DNA of 16,251 nt from Nitrososphaeraceae archaeon. GTDB lineage: Archaea; Thermoproteota; Nitrososphaeria; Nitrososphaerales; Nitrososphaeraceae. Shown here one piece after another: positions 1 to 6,154 of the stretch. The stretch is from positions 1-16,251 of the forward strand of contig JAICHI010000006.1 of assembly GCA_025922735.1 (NCBI GenBank), in the 5' to 3' direction. The notes under the pieces are model-generated. The model was not told where the DNA came from and made no database searches. It saw only the letters and a program-made list of their open reading frames with translations. How positions within the stretch are numbered: the stretch's first letter is position 1; each line of letters begins with the position of its first letter. The position numbers were made by a program, and so were the translations under genes.

Positions 1-120
1 CAACAACAACAACAACCTCAGTTTTATCAATACAGCGTCAAAATAGAAATGACTGCTAAAGGTCTGCTCAATATATGCTCCATACATGCAAGTGTAAAAA
101 TATATGATATCATTAATTGA
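1..120 (+). CDS. 3' end of a Q-rich protein (partial)
   Basis: Frame 1 is open from the first base to a TGA at 118-120 and gives a 39-residue tail that begins with five glutamines (CAA repeat), followed by PQFYQYSVKIEMTAKGLL and ending in YDIIN. The Q/P-rich linker followed by a mixed, beta-like segment reads as a real protein rather than a chance frame, but the start lies outside the window and I do not recognise the family. It points away from amoA, so the two genes would be convergent. The alternative is a non-coding CAA repeat that happens to be open; confidence is limited by the short length. Confidence 0.4.
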   Translation, partial: QQQQQPQFYQYSVKIEMTAKGLLNICSIHASVKIYDIIN

Positions 121-348
121 AGTCTTATATGATGTTATTTTACTATATTATTATTTTTAGGTTTTACAATTAGTGCCAAAAGGTGCCAAATCTGTTTGGA
201 TATTGAACCCAGATGCTGACCTTTTGAACTGACGGAAGTGGTTATTCTATATCACCCTTCAGCTGTAATAAAAATCTCATTTAATAATAGTCTATCAAAA
301 ATTGAAAAAGAAAGAGAAAAGAGGGGGGTGAAGAGAGTTTGTTGTTTC
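121..348. other. AT-rich intergenic region after amoA
   Basis: No gene is visible between the putative partial frame ending at 120 and the amoA stop at 349. It contains a short tandem repeat (GTGCCAAA at 173-180 and again at 183-190) and the U-rich 3' flank of amoA, annotated separately. I see no tRNA or other RNA fold. Confidence 0.5.
302..348 (-). terminator. Pyrimidine-rich 3' end of amoA transcript
   Basis: Read on the minus strand, the sequence just after the amoA stop is almost purely C and T, with several T runs and little hairpin potential. Archaeal transcription commonly ends at such U-rich tracts, so this is the likely amoA termination zone. This is inferred from composition only. 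Confidence 0.5.
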
Positions 349-999
349 TTAGTCCCACTTGCTCCACGCAGCCATCCAGCGGTATGTCCACGTGTTGAGC
401 TTTGCACCTAACGCAGCTATCGGAACCGTCAGCACTGCTCCCGCGCCTGCTCCCAAGGCCACAGGACTATTGTAGAACTTACCGACCTGAGGTTCGATAG
501 GAGTCATATATGCTGGCAGTGTAGGCCTTGGATACTTGAATGCCACTTCAAGTGGATCCCTTATGAGCAGCAGGTTGACCATGTTGAACAGCGGTAATGA
601 CAGGCCAACCAGCGTTCCGCCTATGATTATAGCAGCGTGTTTGTTCCTTCTCGTAGCCCAGTATGTTAGGTCCAACAGCATTGCCGATGGTATCCACACA
701 GGTACTACAATGAAGTCATAAGGATAGCCCAATGCAAACCATGCACCCTTGGCGACCCAAGTGTAGATAGTCATGATTGTAGCATAATATGTGGCAGTTC
801 CTGGAACTCCTGTGAACAGCATATAGTATATCGCTCCCACAGCAAGCATTGTAGATTGAGAGATCGAAAATACGACAAATGATGTCCACGCCCAGTCTGT
901 GTAGAAGATATAGTCTCCTGCGTTGATAGTTAGCAGCGTGCTGTTGACAGCAACCACCACTATGAACAAGTAGTGCGTTGTACGTCTAAGCCAGACCAT
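349..999 (-). CDS. amoA: Ammonia monooxygenase subunit A (archaeal)
   Basis: This is the archaeal AmoA subunit of the copper membrane monooxygenase that oxidises ammonia to hydroxylamine, the first step of energy metabolism in these archaea. The 216-residue length is exactly that expected of archaeal AmoA, much shorter than bacterial AmoA (about 275). The protein is nearly all hydrophobic membrane segments, with recognisable stretches such as NAGDYIFYTDWAW near residues 26-38, WVAKGAWFALGYPYDF around 81-96 and the conserved C-terminal end RWMAAWSKWD. The ATG at 999 has a strong TATA element about 27 nt upstream, so the transcript is probably leaderless. amoX lies 184 bp upstream on the same strand with its own promoter and 3' end. 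amoB and amoC are absent here, as is usual for Nitrososphaera-type genomes where the amo genes are scattered. Confidence 0.97.
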   Translation of the reverse strand: MVWLRRTTHYLFIVVVAVNSTLLTINAGDYIFYTDWAWTSFVVFSISQSTMLAVGAIYYMLFTGVPGTATYYATIMTIYTWVAKGAWFALGYPYDFIVVPVWIPSAMLLDLTYWATRRNKHAAIIIGGTLVGLSLPLFNMVNLLLIRDPLEVAFKYPRPTLPAYMTPIEPQVGKFYNSPVALGAGAGAVLTVPIAALGAKLNTWTYRWMAAWSKWD

Positions 1000-1018
1000 T
1001 ATCTACCCAGACATAGAG

Positions 1019-1035
1019 GTAATATATAAAATTTT
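1019..1035 (-). promoter_or_regulatory. TATA-box promoter of amoA
   Basis: On the minus strand an AAATTTTATATATTACC element is centred near 1026, about 27 nt before the amoA ATG at 999. This is the spacing expected for TBP binding with transcription starting at or next to the start codon. It shows that amoA does not depend on read-through from amoX. Confidence 0.7.
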
Positions 1036-1149
1036 ATGTAAACAAGGCGGCGAGCGAATTCGTGTATGTATACAGCCACATTAAGCGCTGCAAGTCCGAC
1101 AAGTAATTTGCAGATCTGAAATAACCCTCTGTGTGAGTATTCTGCGTGT

Positions 1150-1183
1150 CGGAAATAAAAACAAAAAGAAGTAAAAAGGACGC
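1150..1183 (-). terminator. U-rich 3' end of amoX transcript
   Basis: Immediately after the amoX stop the minus strand reads CCTTTTTACTTCTTTTTG followed by more T runs. The dense T tracts without a strong hairpin fit archaeal intrinsic termination. Confidence 0.55.
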
Positions 1184-1480
1184 TTAGGCTCTAACCGGCT
1201 TCTCGTGGGCAATCTTCATGATGAAGAAAAAGCCAAGAGCCTCAATCACAGTTAGGACAGAAAGCGCATAAAGGCCGCTAGGCAATGGATATGCCCACGG
1301 ATAAACTGTAACTCCTACGTAAACTCCGCCTGCGGTTGCGGCCCAGCACAGCGCAAAGCCAATGATGTAAACGCCATTCATATGCTCAACTCTGCGACCG
1401 ATCATGCGTTCGATCTCATCGCGGCTATCAGCTCCACCGGTTCTACGTCCACCACTTCCGTAACCCTTTGGTAATGTCAT
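1184..1480 (-). CDS. amoX: AmoX, small membrane protein linked to ammonia monooxygenase
   Basis: This 98-residue protein matches AmoX, the small conserved membrane protein of ammonia-oxidising archaea that sits beside amoA and has been linked to the AMO complex; its exact role is not settled. The N-terminus (about residues 1-35) is hydrophilic and glycine/arginine rich (GSGGRRTGG), then come two hydrophobic segments near residues 37-58 and 68-89, separated by VYPWAYPLPSG, and a short basic tail (KIAHEKPVRA). The ATG at 1480 has a TATA element 30 nt upstream, and the gene ends in T runs, so it appears monocistronic although it lies directly upstream of amoA. Identification rests on size, topology and position. 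Confidence 0.85.
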   Translation of the reverse strand: MTLPKGYGSGGRRTGGADSRDEIERMIGRRVEHMNGVYIIGFALCWAATAGGVYVGVTVYPWAYPLPSGLYALSVLTVIEALGFFFIMKIAHEKPVRA

Positions 1481-1502
1481 TTGCTATACGATCAGAGTCT
1501 GG

Positions 1503-1516
1503 CTTTTTAAATTTTG
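1503..1516 (-). promoter_or_regulatory. TATA-box promoter of amoX
   Basis: The minus strand carries AAATTTAAAAAGCC centred about 30 nt upstream of the amoX ATG, the expected archaeal position for a leaderless or very short-leader transcript. Confidence 0.65.
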
Positions 1517-1560
1517 CTGTTAGGCATGCAGTCAGGTTTAACAAAAACGAAATTCGTAGT

Positions 1561-1579
1561 TTGAGAAAATAAAAAGGGG
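1561..1579 (-). terminator. C/U-rich 3' end of the anchored surface protein gene
   Basis: After the TAA at 1582-1580 the minus strand reads CCCCTTTTTATTTTCTC, a U-rich run suitable for archaeal termination. It separates this gene from the amoX promoter. Confidence 0.5.
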
Positions 1580-2761
1580 TTAGGGGGCACCTTCGGTCCC
1601 AAATAGATTGCTGCGGCCTGTTCTCAAACCCTTAACTCTCATTATTACGACCACCAAACCTATCACAGCTGCTGAAAGTATTGCGGCGCTTATTGGGAAT
1701 TCTGGAACGACGACTATATTAAAGTCGGTGGTTTGGATTATCTGTCCTGTGGGCTGACTTCCAACAGAGTTAACCGTAACTGTAACCGTCTTTGGACCTG
1801 TACTGTTGAATGTGACTTGATGGGCGGCAGTTCCCGATTGTGCCAGTTCGTCGTTAAATTCCTGAATGATCTGGCCATTGGCATCCTTTACAGTAAAGTC
1901 GTAAGCGACGTTGTTTAAGGGAGAATTATTTGCGTCGCGTAGCTCAAGTCCAAAGTTTACCGTGCTGTTTGGTTGGATATCGACAGGATCCCATGTTAAT
2001 ATGAGACGGGAGCCATCTGTAGTTGTTCGCTCAAGTGGAGGTCCAGAAGCTTGGCCCGTTCCTGTTGGAGCCGGTGGCTGCCCTGTGCCTGTTTCCAAAA
2101 GCTCAAACCTGTACTGAATAGGTGCTGGAGGTGTAGTTACATCAGCAAATGTCTCAGCCTTGACTGGGAATGGAAACCCGTTTACTACCCATACGTTGCT
2201 ATCTACTCCTTTGTGCCAGGTCACAAGCGTGGCATCACATGAAGGAGCTCCGCACAAGCTTTGTGCTCCTGCAAATGTTACTTGTTGTGTCCCCGCTGGT
2301 TTGACTTCGCTGCCTCCAATTGAAGCTATTTTGCCCCAAGACCCTGATGTCAACGACTGGGGAGCAGAGATTGTAGTAAATGCATCTAGCCAGGTAAGTG
2401 AGCTTTGGTAACCCGAAATAAACTGTCTCATTTCTTCCGGAACTTCTCCACCTAAAAGGGGTGACATTGTATCTGAAAGCTTCAATGTTCCCTGAAGGAC
2501 CCTGCCATTAGTTTCTACATAGGTTGGGACTATCCAATTGCCGTCCTGATCCTGCTCTTGGAAGTATAATGAAATGACATAAGGCTGTCTCTCGTTAAAG
2601 TCATAATGTTCGATGCTATATTTGACATACATACCTTGTCTTATTCCTTCGCCGGGGTACCACTCAGGTGTTGTTTGAGCGAAAGCGCTGTTCATCATGT
2701 TCAGAGTTCCGAATACAAGTACCGAAGTTACCAATGCAAAGGTGAGAAACTCACGACCCAT
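1580..2761 (-). CDS. Secreted, PEFP-anchored surface protein of unknown function
   Basis: The predicted protein has 393 residues from the ATG at 2761. I chose this start over the upstream in-frame ATG at 2881 because it places a classic signal peptide at the N-terminus (GREFLTFALVTSVLVFG, cleavage likely after AFA at residue 28); the extra 40 residues would mask it. The mature part has an N-terminal domain of about 210 residues (YPGEGIRQGMYVKYSIEHYD onward), a P/T/G-rich linker (GTGQPPAPTGTGQ), an Ig-like beta domain of about 100 residues, then PEFP at 353-356, a membrane helix and a basic cytoplasmic tail. The PEFP-helix-basic layout is typical of thaumarchaeal surface proteins. Two cysteines (CGAPSC) could form a disulfide. 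It precedes amoX on the same strand, but with a 99-bp gap and separate promoters. It is not AmoB, which in archaea is about 190 residues. The function is unknown. Confidence 0.8.
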   Translation of the reverse strand: MGREFLTFALVTSVLVFGTLNMMNSAFAQTTPEWYPGEGIRQGMYVKYSIEHYDFNERQPYVISLYFQEQDQDGNWIVPTYVETNGRVLQGTLKLSDTMSPLLGGEVPEEMRQFISGYQSSLTWLDAFTTISAPQSLTSGSWGKIASIGGSEVKPAGTQQVTFAGAQSLCGAPSCDATLVTWHKGVDSNVWVVNGFPFPVKAETFADVTTPPAPIQYRFELLETGTGQPPAPTGTGQASGPPLERTTTDGSRLILTWDPVDIQPNSTVNFGLELRDANNSPLNNVAYDFTVKDANGQIIQEFNDELAQSGTAAHQVTFNSTGPKTVTVTVNSVGSQPTGQIIQTTDFNIVVVPEFPISAAILSAAVIGLVVVIMRVKGLRTGRSNLFGTEGAP

Positions 2762-2858
2762 TGGCAGGAATAAAGCATATAGCAACTGATAAATGTTTAT
2801 TCTTTCGCGTAATAAACAAATAAGTAGTAGATCCAAAAAGAAGGACTGTATACAAGAA

Positions 2859-3020
2859 ATGTGCAACTGCCCCAAAGTCACTTTTTACGAAGTTGAGTTC
2901 AAGCTGGTTGGAATGAAAGTTATAGCAACCCACAAGAACTGTGGTGATTTTTTAAATGAGGATCAGTTCTCCCAATTTGAGAAAGAGCTCACCAAATACT
3001 GGGGTTTTGCGGAAAAGTAA
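2859..3020 (+). CDS. Small hypothetical protein (54 aa)
   Basis: A 53-54 residue frame starts at ATG 2859 and ends at the TAA 3018-3020. It begins MCNCPKVTFYEVEFKLVGMK, has three cysteines and an acidic, aromatic C-terminal half (FEKELTKYWGFAEK), and looks more protein-like than a random frame. An in-frame ATG at 2793 would add a basic, low-quality N-terminus and would overlap the promoter region of the divergent surface-protein gene, so I prefer 2859; an A/T element near 2817-2826 could be its TATA box. I do not recognise a family. Confidence 0.45.
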   Translation: MCNCPKVTFYEVEFKLVGMKVIATHKNCGDFLNEDQFSQFEKELTKYWGFAEK

Positions 3021-3087
3021 CAAGCGCTTTATATTCAAAATAACAGTATGGTTTAAATTTCTATCACTTGTCGCACATCTTCCACGC

Positions 3088-3099
3088 GTCAACTTTATT
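3088..3099 (+). promoter_or_regulatory. TATA element and ribosome binding site before the 84-aa gene
   Basis: The sequence CAACTTTATTAATG has a TATA-like core near 3090-3098, about 40 nt upstream of the ATG at 3135. An AGGTGA at 3123-3128 lies 6 nt before that ATG and would be retained in the resulting short leader, so this gene may use a Shine-Dalgarno site. Confidence 0.5.
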
Positions 3100-3134
3100 A
3101 ATGCCGACTTAGATTGCGTTCTAGGTGATTTTGA

Positions 3135-3389
3135 ATGGCAAAAATGTTGAATGTGGAGATCGAGACCTCAGGTGTAGACGCAAATGAAGCAAAGGAATGG
3201 GTTAACGAGCTTGCCAATGTTTATGCAGATATGCAGATTGAAGACGTAAACGTCTCGGGCAACAAAATCTCATTCAAGGCTGGTTTTCAAGGCATGGACG
3301 ATACTGACCCAGAAGACATCAAGACCAAGATTGAAGAATATTTAACGATGAATGAAGCGTTCCAAGCCAACAAGATTAACGTTCGATAA
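3135..3389 (+). CDS. Small acidic conserved-type protein (84 aa)
   Basis: The protein has 84 residues, is acidic, and alternates beta and helix: MLNVEIETSGVDANEAKEWV, then a beta strand pair (IEDVNVSGNKISFKAGFQG), then a helical acidic end (DPEDIKTKIEEYLTMNEAF). The layout resembles a small alpha/beta ferredoxin-like fold, but I recognise no named family and assign no function. The start is well supported: an AGGTGA ribosome binding site lies 6 nt upstream and a TATA element further upstream. A run of seven Ts follows the stop, so this is probably a single-gene transcript. Confidence 0.75.
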   Translation: MAKMLNVEIETSGVDANEAKEWVNELANVYADMQIEDVNVSGNKISFKAGFQGMDDTDPEDIKTKIEEYLTMNEAFQANKINVR

Positions 3390-3393
3390 TAGG

Positions 3394-3416
3394 CCACGCG
3401 CCTTTTTTTCTTATCT
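3394..3416 (+). terminator. T-run terminator after the 84-aa gene
   Basis: A GC-rich segment (CCACGCGCC) is followed directly by TTTTTTTC at 3403-3410, 14 nt after the stop codon. This is a plausible archaeal termination signal. Confidence 0.55.
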
Positions 3417-3458
3417 TTATAAAATCAGTTGCTTAACAATCATGATCGACTGCTACTA

Positions 3459-3469
3459 ACTATTAAATA
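3459..3469 (+). promoter_or_regulatory. TATA box of the zinc-ribbon gene
   Basis: CTATTAAATAG is centred about 31 nt upstream of the ATG at 3495, the spacing expected for an archaeal leaderless mRNA. Confidence 0.6.
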
Positions 3470-3494
3470 GAAAACTTGACGCCTAATTTTGCAA

Positions 3495-3749
3495 ATGACT
3501 TGTAAAGGTATATGCCTCCGTCACAAGGCACAAAAGCCTGTTGGTTCAGGCAGGTATGCCAGCGGACAAAAAAGATGCCAGATATGCGAGATATTCATAA
3601 AGTGGGATGGCCTTTGGTGCCCATGCTGTGGATATAGGCTGAGAACTAAGCCTAGGAATTTAAAGTACAAGGCAAAACTGAGGGCTAGAACCAGCCGGAC
3701 CAAGTTAGAGACATCTCAGCCACCTGTTATAGCAGTAAGACAAAGGTAA
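3495..3749 (+). CDS. Small zinc-ribbon protein (84 aa)
   Basis: The protein has 84 residues from ATG 3495; a TTG six bases upstream is also in frame, but a TATA element (CTATTAAATAG, 3459-3469) sits about 31 nt before the ATG and favours a leaderless ATG start. It contains MTCKGIC at the N-terminus (Cys3, Cys7), then CQIC (28-31) and CPCC (42-45) flanking FIKWDGLW, followed by a strongly basic stretch (YRLRTKPRNLKYKAKLRAR). The two cysteine pairs form a zinc ribbon and the basic tail suggests nucleic-acid binding. I recall closely similar small zinc-ribbon proteins, often in several copies, in thaumarchaeal genomes; a role in transcription is inference. It ends one base before the convergent neighbour's stop, leaving no spacer. 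Confidence 0.8.
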   Translation: MTCKGICLRHKAQKPVGSGRYASGQKRCQICEIFIKWDGLWCPCCGYRLRTKPRNLKYKAKLRARTSRTKLETSQPPVIAVRQR

Positions 3750-4619
3750 TCAGCGTCCTAAAGCCCTGTTTGTGGCTCTAAAGAGCCCCTTTTGCATCTT
3801 TTCCAGACTCTGCACGTCACTAACCAAGTCTAGCGCAAGTTGTACAAGCTTTGAGTACTGGCTGTAGAATATCTCCTTTCTACTTACAAGATTTTTTGCT
3901 GCAACTCTTCCTGCATAACAATAGCAGTCTACCAACATACGCCGCTCAAGCAGATGGCTTACCTTTGACATAAAAAGCTCTCTGTCATAGTCCTTTGACT
4001 TTAATTCCTTGATGGCCCCCATTGACCTTGATATAGCAGGTCTGGTAGCCCTCTCTACTCCAATACATTCTAGCGCAACTTCAAGGCCTTCTGCCATTCT
4101 AGAATCAATCTGCCTAACCTGTTCCAAAATATGCACAGGCATAGGTCTGTTCCCCGACAGAGCAAGTATTCCATCTATGAACTCGTAAGCTGCAATTTTA
4201 AGCCACATTGCAGCAACCATAGGATGCTTGGTTCCCCTCATTTTCTGCTGGCAAAACAGGGAATTGATTAGTAATTTCTTGCCTGAAGCAGCCAGCATTT
4301 TTTTATATTTTTCCGATATGATGTCTTTAGCTGCAGAAGACAGCATGAGCTTACTGTTATCCTTCAATATGACCATGTCTGCCAGATCAATAATGTGATC
4401 TTTTATCGACCCCGTAATATGCATCAGCTCAACTGGGCGGTTGTCAACCTGCACCACTTGGTTGGCTTGATTATCTTCTTGAGTTACTACAAATACTGCC
4501 AGATCGTATTCACAGCAATCAAGCGACATTTCCGATGTACGGCAGCCAATAAGTGCAACTGGATACACGATTTCACTAGCAAATGCCTTGATGGCTGTCG
4601 GTAGTGGATCAGGCAACAA
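3750..4619 (-). CDS. Hypothetical protein with nucleotidyltransferase-like N-terminus
   Basis: The protein has 289 residues if the TTG at 4619 is used; the frame closes at a stop 25 nt further upstream and contains no ATG or GTG before it. The N-terminal segment VALIGCRTSEMSLDCCEYDL followed by AVFVV resembles the GSxxxG...DxD hairpin of MNT-type nucleotidyltransferases, but the second glycine is missing and the acidic pair is EYD, so activity is doubtful. The rest is mainly helical (about residues 95-289), with an arginine/lysine-rich end. A nucleotidyltransferase-plus-helical-domain arrangement recalls MNT/HEPN proteins, but I see no clear Rx4-6H motif. It diverges from the nucleotide-sugar dehydrogenase gene and converges end to end with the zinc-ribbon gene. 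The function is unknown. Confidence 0.7.
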   Translation of the reverse strand: MLPDPLPTAIKAFASEIVYPVALIGCRTSEMSLDCCEYDLAVFVVTQEDNQANQVVQVDNRPVELMHITGSIKDHIIDLADMVILKDNSKLMLSSAAKDIISEKYKKMLAASGKKLLINSLFCQQKMRGTKHPMVAAMWLKIAAYEFIDGILALSGNRPMPVHILEQVRQIDSRMAEGLEVALECIGVERATRPAISRSMGAIKELKSKDYDRELFMSKVSHLLERRMLVDCYCYAGRVAAKNLVSRKEIFYSQYSKLVQLALDLVSDVQSLEKMQKGLFRATNRALGR

Positions 4620-4713
4620 TGCTGCATTGGAAGCTTTATGAATTTAACCTATTAACTGATATGCAAAAAAGATCAACCCTAATATGTGAACAGAAACAAT
4701 ATTTTAAACCCAT

Positions 4714-6117
4714 ATGAAGAACCGCAACAGCAAGATCCATGCAGTCTCAGCTAACAAGAAGCAGAACAACAACAACAAAAACAAAACTGATGCAGATCTT
4801 GCAAGTAGGGTCAGATCAGGAGAAGTTAAAATTGCAGTTTACGGCCTTGGACATATAGGCTCTCCCCTTGCCTCCTCATGGTTGCGAGCTGGTGCTCATC
4901 TGATAGGTGTAGACAACTCCTCGAAAGTGCTTGAAAATGCAAGAAAGGGGAGGACACACATCTCTGAGCCGGGAGTAAATGAGGCCTTTTCAAAAGGGCT
5001 CAAGGAAAAGCGGTTTTTCGTCTACAGCGACCCACTCAAGGCGTCCCAAGACAGCCAATTCAAGCTAATATGTGTGCCAGTGCTGCTTACTGATTCATTT
5101 ACTGCAGATCTTTCCGCAGTAAAGCAAGTAGCGACTGCCATTGGCCAAGGCCTGAAGAAAGGAGATGTTGTGTCACTCAATCCAAGTGTGCCACCCGGCA
5201 CATCTGAGGATATCATCCTCCCGATCTTAGAGGAAAAGAGTGGATTGAAAGTCGAACAGGATTTTTACATGGTATATAATCCGGAGCGCATCTATGAAGG
5301 CAGGGCTATTGAAGATATTGAAGTAAGATATCCCGCAATCGTGGCAGGCGCCGGTGCCAAGAGCTTAGAAATTGGTGCCAAGCTCTATTCCTTGGTGGCC
5401 AAGAAGGGAGTGATAAAGATGAGTAACATCCGGACTGCAGAGGCTGAAAAGCTCCTAGAAGGAGTCTATCGAGACGTCAACATTGCACTTGCAAACGAGA
5501 TGGCTAAATTCTGCGAAAAAGCAGGTGTTGACTTTTGGGAGGCCAGAGAAGCTGCCAACTCTCAGCCTTTCTGCCACATACACAAGCCGGGAGTCGGTGT
5601 AGGTGGCGCATGCATACCAGTTTATCCTCAATTCATACTCCATGCTGCAAACATAAGTGGGGTAGAGTGCAAGATCGTAAGCTTTGGAAGGAATGTTAAC
5701 GATGCGATGCCTGCCTATTGCGTCGAGCAGGCAATGAAATTGATTGACAGGTCTGATGTTTCTAGGGCGACCGTAGCATTACTTGGATTGGGGTTCAGGG
5801 GTGGTGTATCTGATACGCGCCTATCGCCCACTTACAAGGTGATTGAAGAGCTGAAGAAGTTGAAAGTGAAAGAGATCCGTGTGCATGACCCACTTGTGAC
5901 AAGAGACCCCAATCTACCCCCCGATATCATACTAACATCGGACTTGTCAAGGGCGGCAAAGAATGCAGATCTTGTGATGTTGATTTCAGACCATCCAGAA
6001 TATCACAATATTACAAATGAAGATCTGAACAGTGCACCAGTATATGATGGCCGTGGGATCCTTGACACATCGCGATTTGCCGACCGCAGGTTTGCATCAA
6101 TAGGCAGGCCTAGTTAG
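4714..6117 (+). CDS. UDP-glucose/GDP-mannose dehydrogenase family protein
   Basis: This is an NAD-dependent nucleotide-sugar dehydrogenase, which oxidises the C6 hydroxyl of a UDP- or GDP-sugar to the uronic acid for surface glycans or N-glycosylation. The 467 residues show the Rossmann motif GLGHIGSPLA (44-53) with VD at 66-67, the NPERIYEGRAIED segment (189-201), the middle-domain helix with Lys246 (EAEKLLEGVYRDVNIALANE), the catalytic cysteine Cys300 in GVGVGGACIP, and a complete C-terminal UDP-binding domain (VALLGLGFRGG, 354-364). The overall pattern is closest to UDP-N-acetylmannosamine dehydrogenases (WecC type), but the substrate cannot be read from sequence. An N/K-rich low-complexity leader (about residues 12-26) precedes the Rossmann domain, so the true start could be slightly downstream, though no internal ATG is available. 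The gene may share transcription with mtnA, which follows 37 bp later. Confidence 0.9.
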   Translation: MKNRNSKIHAVSANKKQNNNNKNKTDADLASRVRSGEVKIAVYGLGHIGSPLASSWLRAGAHLIGVDNSSKVLENARKGRTHISEPGVNEAFSKGLKEKRFFVYSDPLKASQDSQFKLICVPVLLTDSFTADLSAVKQVATAIGQGLKKGDVVSLNPSVPPGTSEDIILPILEEKSGLKVEQDFYMVYNPERIYEGRAIEDIEVRYPAIVAGAGAKSLEIGAKLYSLVAKKGVIKMSNIRTAEAEKLLEGVYRDVNIALANEMAKFCEKAGVDFWEAREAANSQPFCHIHKPGVGVGGACIPVYPQFILHAANISGVECKIVSFGRNVNDAMPAYCVEQAMKLIDRSDVSRATVALLGLGFRGGVSDTRLSPTYKVIEELKKLKVKEIRVHDPLVTRDPNLPPDIILTSDLSRAAKNADLVMLISDHPEYHNITNEDLNSAPVYDGRGILDTSRFADRRFASIGRPS

Positions 6118-6118
6118 A

Positions 6119-6127
6119 TTTAATACT
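6119..6127 (+). promoter_or_regulatory. TATA-like element before mtnA
   Basis: TTTAATACT, just after the preceding stop codon, is centred about 32 nt upstream of the TTG start of the isomerase gene. It could drive a leaderless transcript that begins at the TTG. Confidence 0.45.
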
Positions 6128-6154
6128 ACTGCCTGAAAAAAGATTCCATAATAT

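Noticed and set aside
1..17. CAA repeat as a CRISPR or microsatellite
   Set aside because: Only five to six triplets are present and they read as glutamines in an open frame; there are no spacers.
1580..2761. Surface protein as AmoB
   Set aside because: Archaeal AmoB is about 190 residues, and the domain layout with a PEFP anchor and Ig-like domain does not match it.
2793..2858. N-terminal extension of the 54-residue protein from ATG 2793
   Set aside because: The extra 22 residues (basic, serine-rich) look non-coding and would cover the probable promoter of the divergent surface-protein gene.
2762..2881. N-terminal extension of the surface protein from ATG 2881
   Set aside because: It would place 40 residues before an excellent signal peptide; the ATG at 2761 gives a proper secreted-protein start.
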